A stretch of 64,000 nt of DNA from Epiperipatus broadwayi (Eukaryota; Onychophora; Udeonychophora; Euonychophora; Peripatidae). The first letter of the stretch is position 1, and every line of letters begins with the position of its first letter. Below, in pieces: positions 62,829 to 64,000 of this stretch. Under the pieces are notes generated by a model. The model searched no databases. It saw only the letters and a program-made list of their open reading frames with translations, and was not told where the DNA came from. The DNA is taken from contig JAQFVV010001035.1 of NCBI GenBank assembly GCA_028023455.1, positions 1 to 64,000 on the forward strand, read 5' to 3'. A program made the translations under genes and the position numbers.

Positions 62829-64000
62829 TCAGATGTGACTTATCTGAAAGATTAAAGGCCTATTTAAAAGAGTTTTGGCTACAGAAATGATCTGAGTTGG
62901 GTGATGATGACAATGGAAATATAAATATCTGGCAATGTGTGTATTCTTTCTATAAATTGAAAATGATAAACTATTTGGTGTTCTGGTGAATGAAACATCA
63001 AGAAAAGGGAGTTTTCCATCAGACTCCGTCTCCATTGTAAATCTAATATGAGAATGAATATTATTTAAATGTAAGAAAAAATCATCTAATTTATTTTTCC
63101 ATGTTGCCATATGACAAAAATGTTATCTATGTATCTGAACCAAATGAGGGTTTTTAAAGAGGATGATTCTAAAGCACGAGTTTCTATATTTTCCATGAAT
63201 AAATCAGCTATTACTCCTGAGATAGGTGAGCCCATAGGAGTACCAAAACTTGTCTGTAATGCTGTCCATTATATACAAAATATGTGTTCTAGAGATAATG
63301 TTTAATCAAAGCAATAATATGGTTTGGCAAATTGCAACGCTGTGAAATTACATTTAAAGCTTCATCAATTGGAATATTTGTAAACAAAGACACGACAGCA
63401 AAACTGACCAGAATGTCATTAGCACTAATTTTTAAATTTTTTAAAACAGAAATAAAATGAAAAGAGTTTTTAATATATGATTTAATAGATGGAATTGTAA
63501 GTTTAATGAAATCCGATAAATATTTAGCTAAAATATGAGTCGGAGATCCTATTGCACTTACTATTGGATGAAGTGGGGTATGTGGTTTGTGAATTTTTGG
63601 AAGTCCATAAAATTTTGGACAGACACATGATTTTTCACGAGGGATTATTTTATTTTTTTTATCTCTGCTTCAATAGGTGATATATTAATAATGGCTTTTG
63701 TTGTTTTTTCCAAATATGTAGTATGATCTTTTTTTGATGGTTAATAAGTTTTATCATCAAGCAAATCTAAAATTTTATTATGGTAAATGTCCCGATCTAT
63801 AACAACAGTGGCATGTCTTTATCAGCTGGAAGTACAGCAATTGATTTATCCGATTTAATATTATTTAATGCTAGTCTTTCTTTCTTTGAAATATTATTTT
63901 TAGGAAATATTATTTTACATTGAGCCAATATCCCACAAGATACTACCTTGGTGGCATAAGAACACTATTCCCCTATTACTATTTCAAATAATAAATCTAA
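62829..64000 (-). pseudogene. PLE reverse transcriptase (frameshifted, catalytic residues lost)
   Basis: Across frames the minus strand reads DKSIAVLPADKD (about 63,845), KFYGLPKIHKPHTPLHPIVS (about 63,615-63,555), SPTHILAKYLSDFIKL, VSFAVVSLFTNIPIDEAL (about 63,410-63,355), NGQHYRQ, GTPMGSPISGVIADLFMENI (about 63,250-63,190) and WFRYIDNIFVIW (about 63,140-63,105). GKLPFLDVSFTR lies in the open frame 62,829-63,110. This is the standard PLE order. Motif A is FAVVSLFT where FDVVSLFT is expected (Asp to Ala, codon 63,397-63,399). Motif C is YIDN instead of YxDD (Asp to Asn, codon 63,122-63,124). Confidence 0.88.

Larger units (their letters stand above)
62041..64000 (-). mobile_element. Second Penelope-like element, 3' part, running off the window
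   Basis: A minus-strand PLE of a different lineage from the one at 41 kb. RT, GIY-YIG and a 3' UTR occur in order from 64,000 down to about 62,040. The 5' part lies beyond the window. Frameshifts are scattered and two catalytic aspartates are substituted. A hammerhead-like hairpin lies in the 3' UTR at about 62,101-62,150. Confidence 0.88.

Overview
The window is very AT-rich (about three quarters A+T by eye) eukaryotic DNA with no recognisable host gene: no multi-exon gene, no operon-like packing and no ribosome-binding sites. It is a graveyard of metazoan-type mobile elements separated by long AT-rich stretches and (TA)n, GATA/GATG and trinucleotide microsatellites. The combination of an RTE-like LINE, GIY-YIG Penelope-like elements (PLEs), a mariner, a Merlin/IS1595-like transposase, a Ty3/gypsy-like element and tRNA-derived retroposons suggests an invertebrate animal. 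I cannot name the phylum from sequence alone.

Layout. 1-12 kb: mostly featureless, with a partial copy of a large repeat (1.1-1.95 kb), an internally deleted mariner (3.0-3.7 kb), a foldback element (8.7-8.9 kb) and a dispersed repeat (8.4-8.7 kb) with a second copy at 60.6 kb. 12.0-15.3 kb: a nearly intact RTE-type LINE on the minus strand (AP endonuclease, then reverse transcriptase) broken by one frameshift. 17.0-28.9 kb: two 4.6-kb copies of one element facing each other across a 2.7-kb spacer, each with its own 10-bp terminal inverted repeat and (TA)n at both ends. 31-36 kb: a hairpin, a GATA/GATG microsatellite, a tRNA-derived retroposon with hammerhead-like motifs, T-rich tandem repeats and a Merlin-like transposase relic. 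36.9-45.9 kb: a decayed Ty3/gypsy-like retrotransposon (gag-like, protease, RT, RNase H, integrase) interrupted by a PLE at 40.53-43.11 kb. The PLE is bounded by a 13-bp target-site duplication and carries a 5' inverted copy of its own 3' end. 46-49 kb: relics of other LINEs and a minisatellite. 50-57 kb: repeats, (TA)n, old hammerhead-family copies and a tRNA retropseudogene with an 11-bp duplication. 58.12-59.27 kb: a compound insertion carrying three hammerhead-ribozyme motifs. 62.0 kb to the end: the 3' part of a second, catalytically dead PLE.

The most interesting signal is the 58.1-59.3 kb insertion. It has two direct 425-bp units and one inverted unit, each with a canonical type I hammerhead core (CUGAAGA, a 4-bp stem II, GAAA, a GUC cleavage site and a two-part stem I). 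The whole array is bounded by one perfect 13-bp target-site duplication. This resembles the metazoan retrozyme / small self-cleaving circular RNA class. The nearby PLE has the same duplication length, the same kind of inverted 5' copy and a related ribozyme-like hairpin at its 3' end, which suggests PLE machinery may mobilise the ribozyme repeat.
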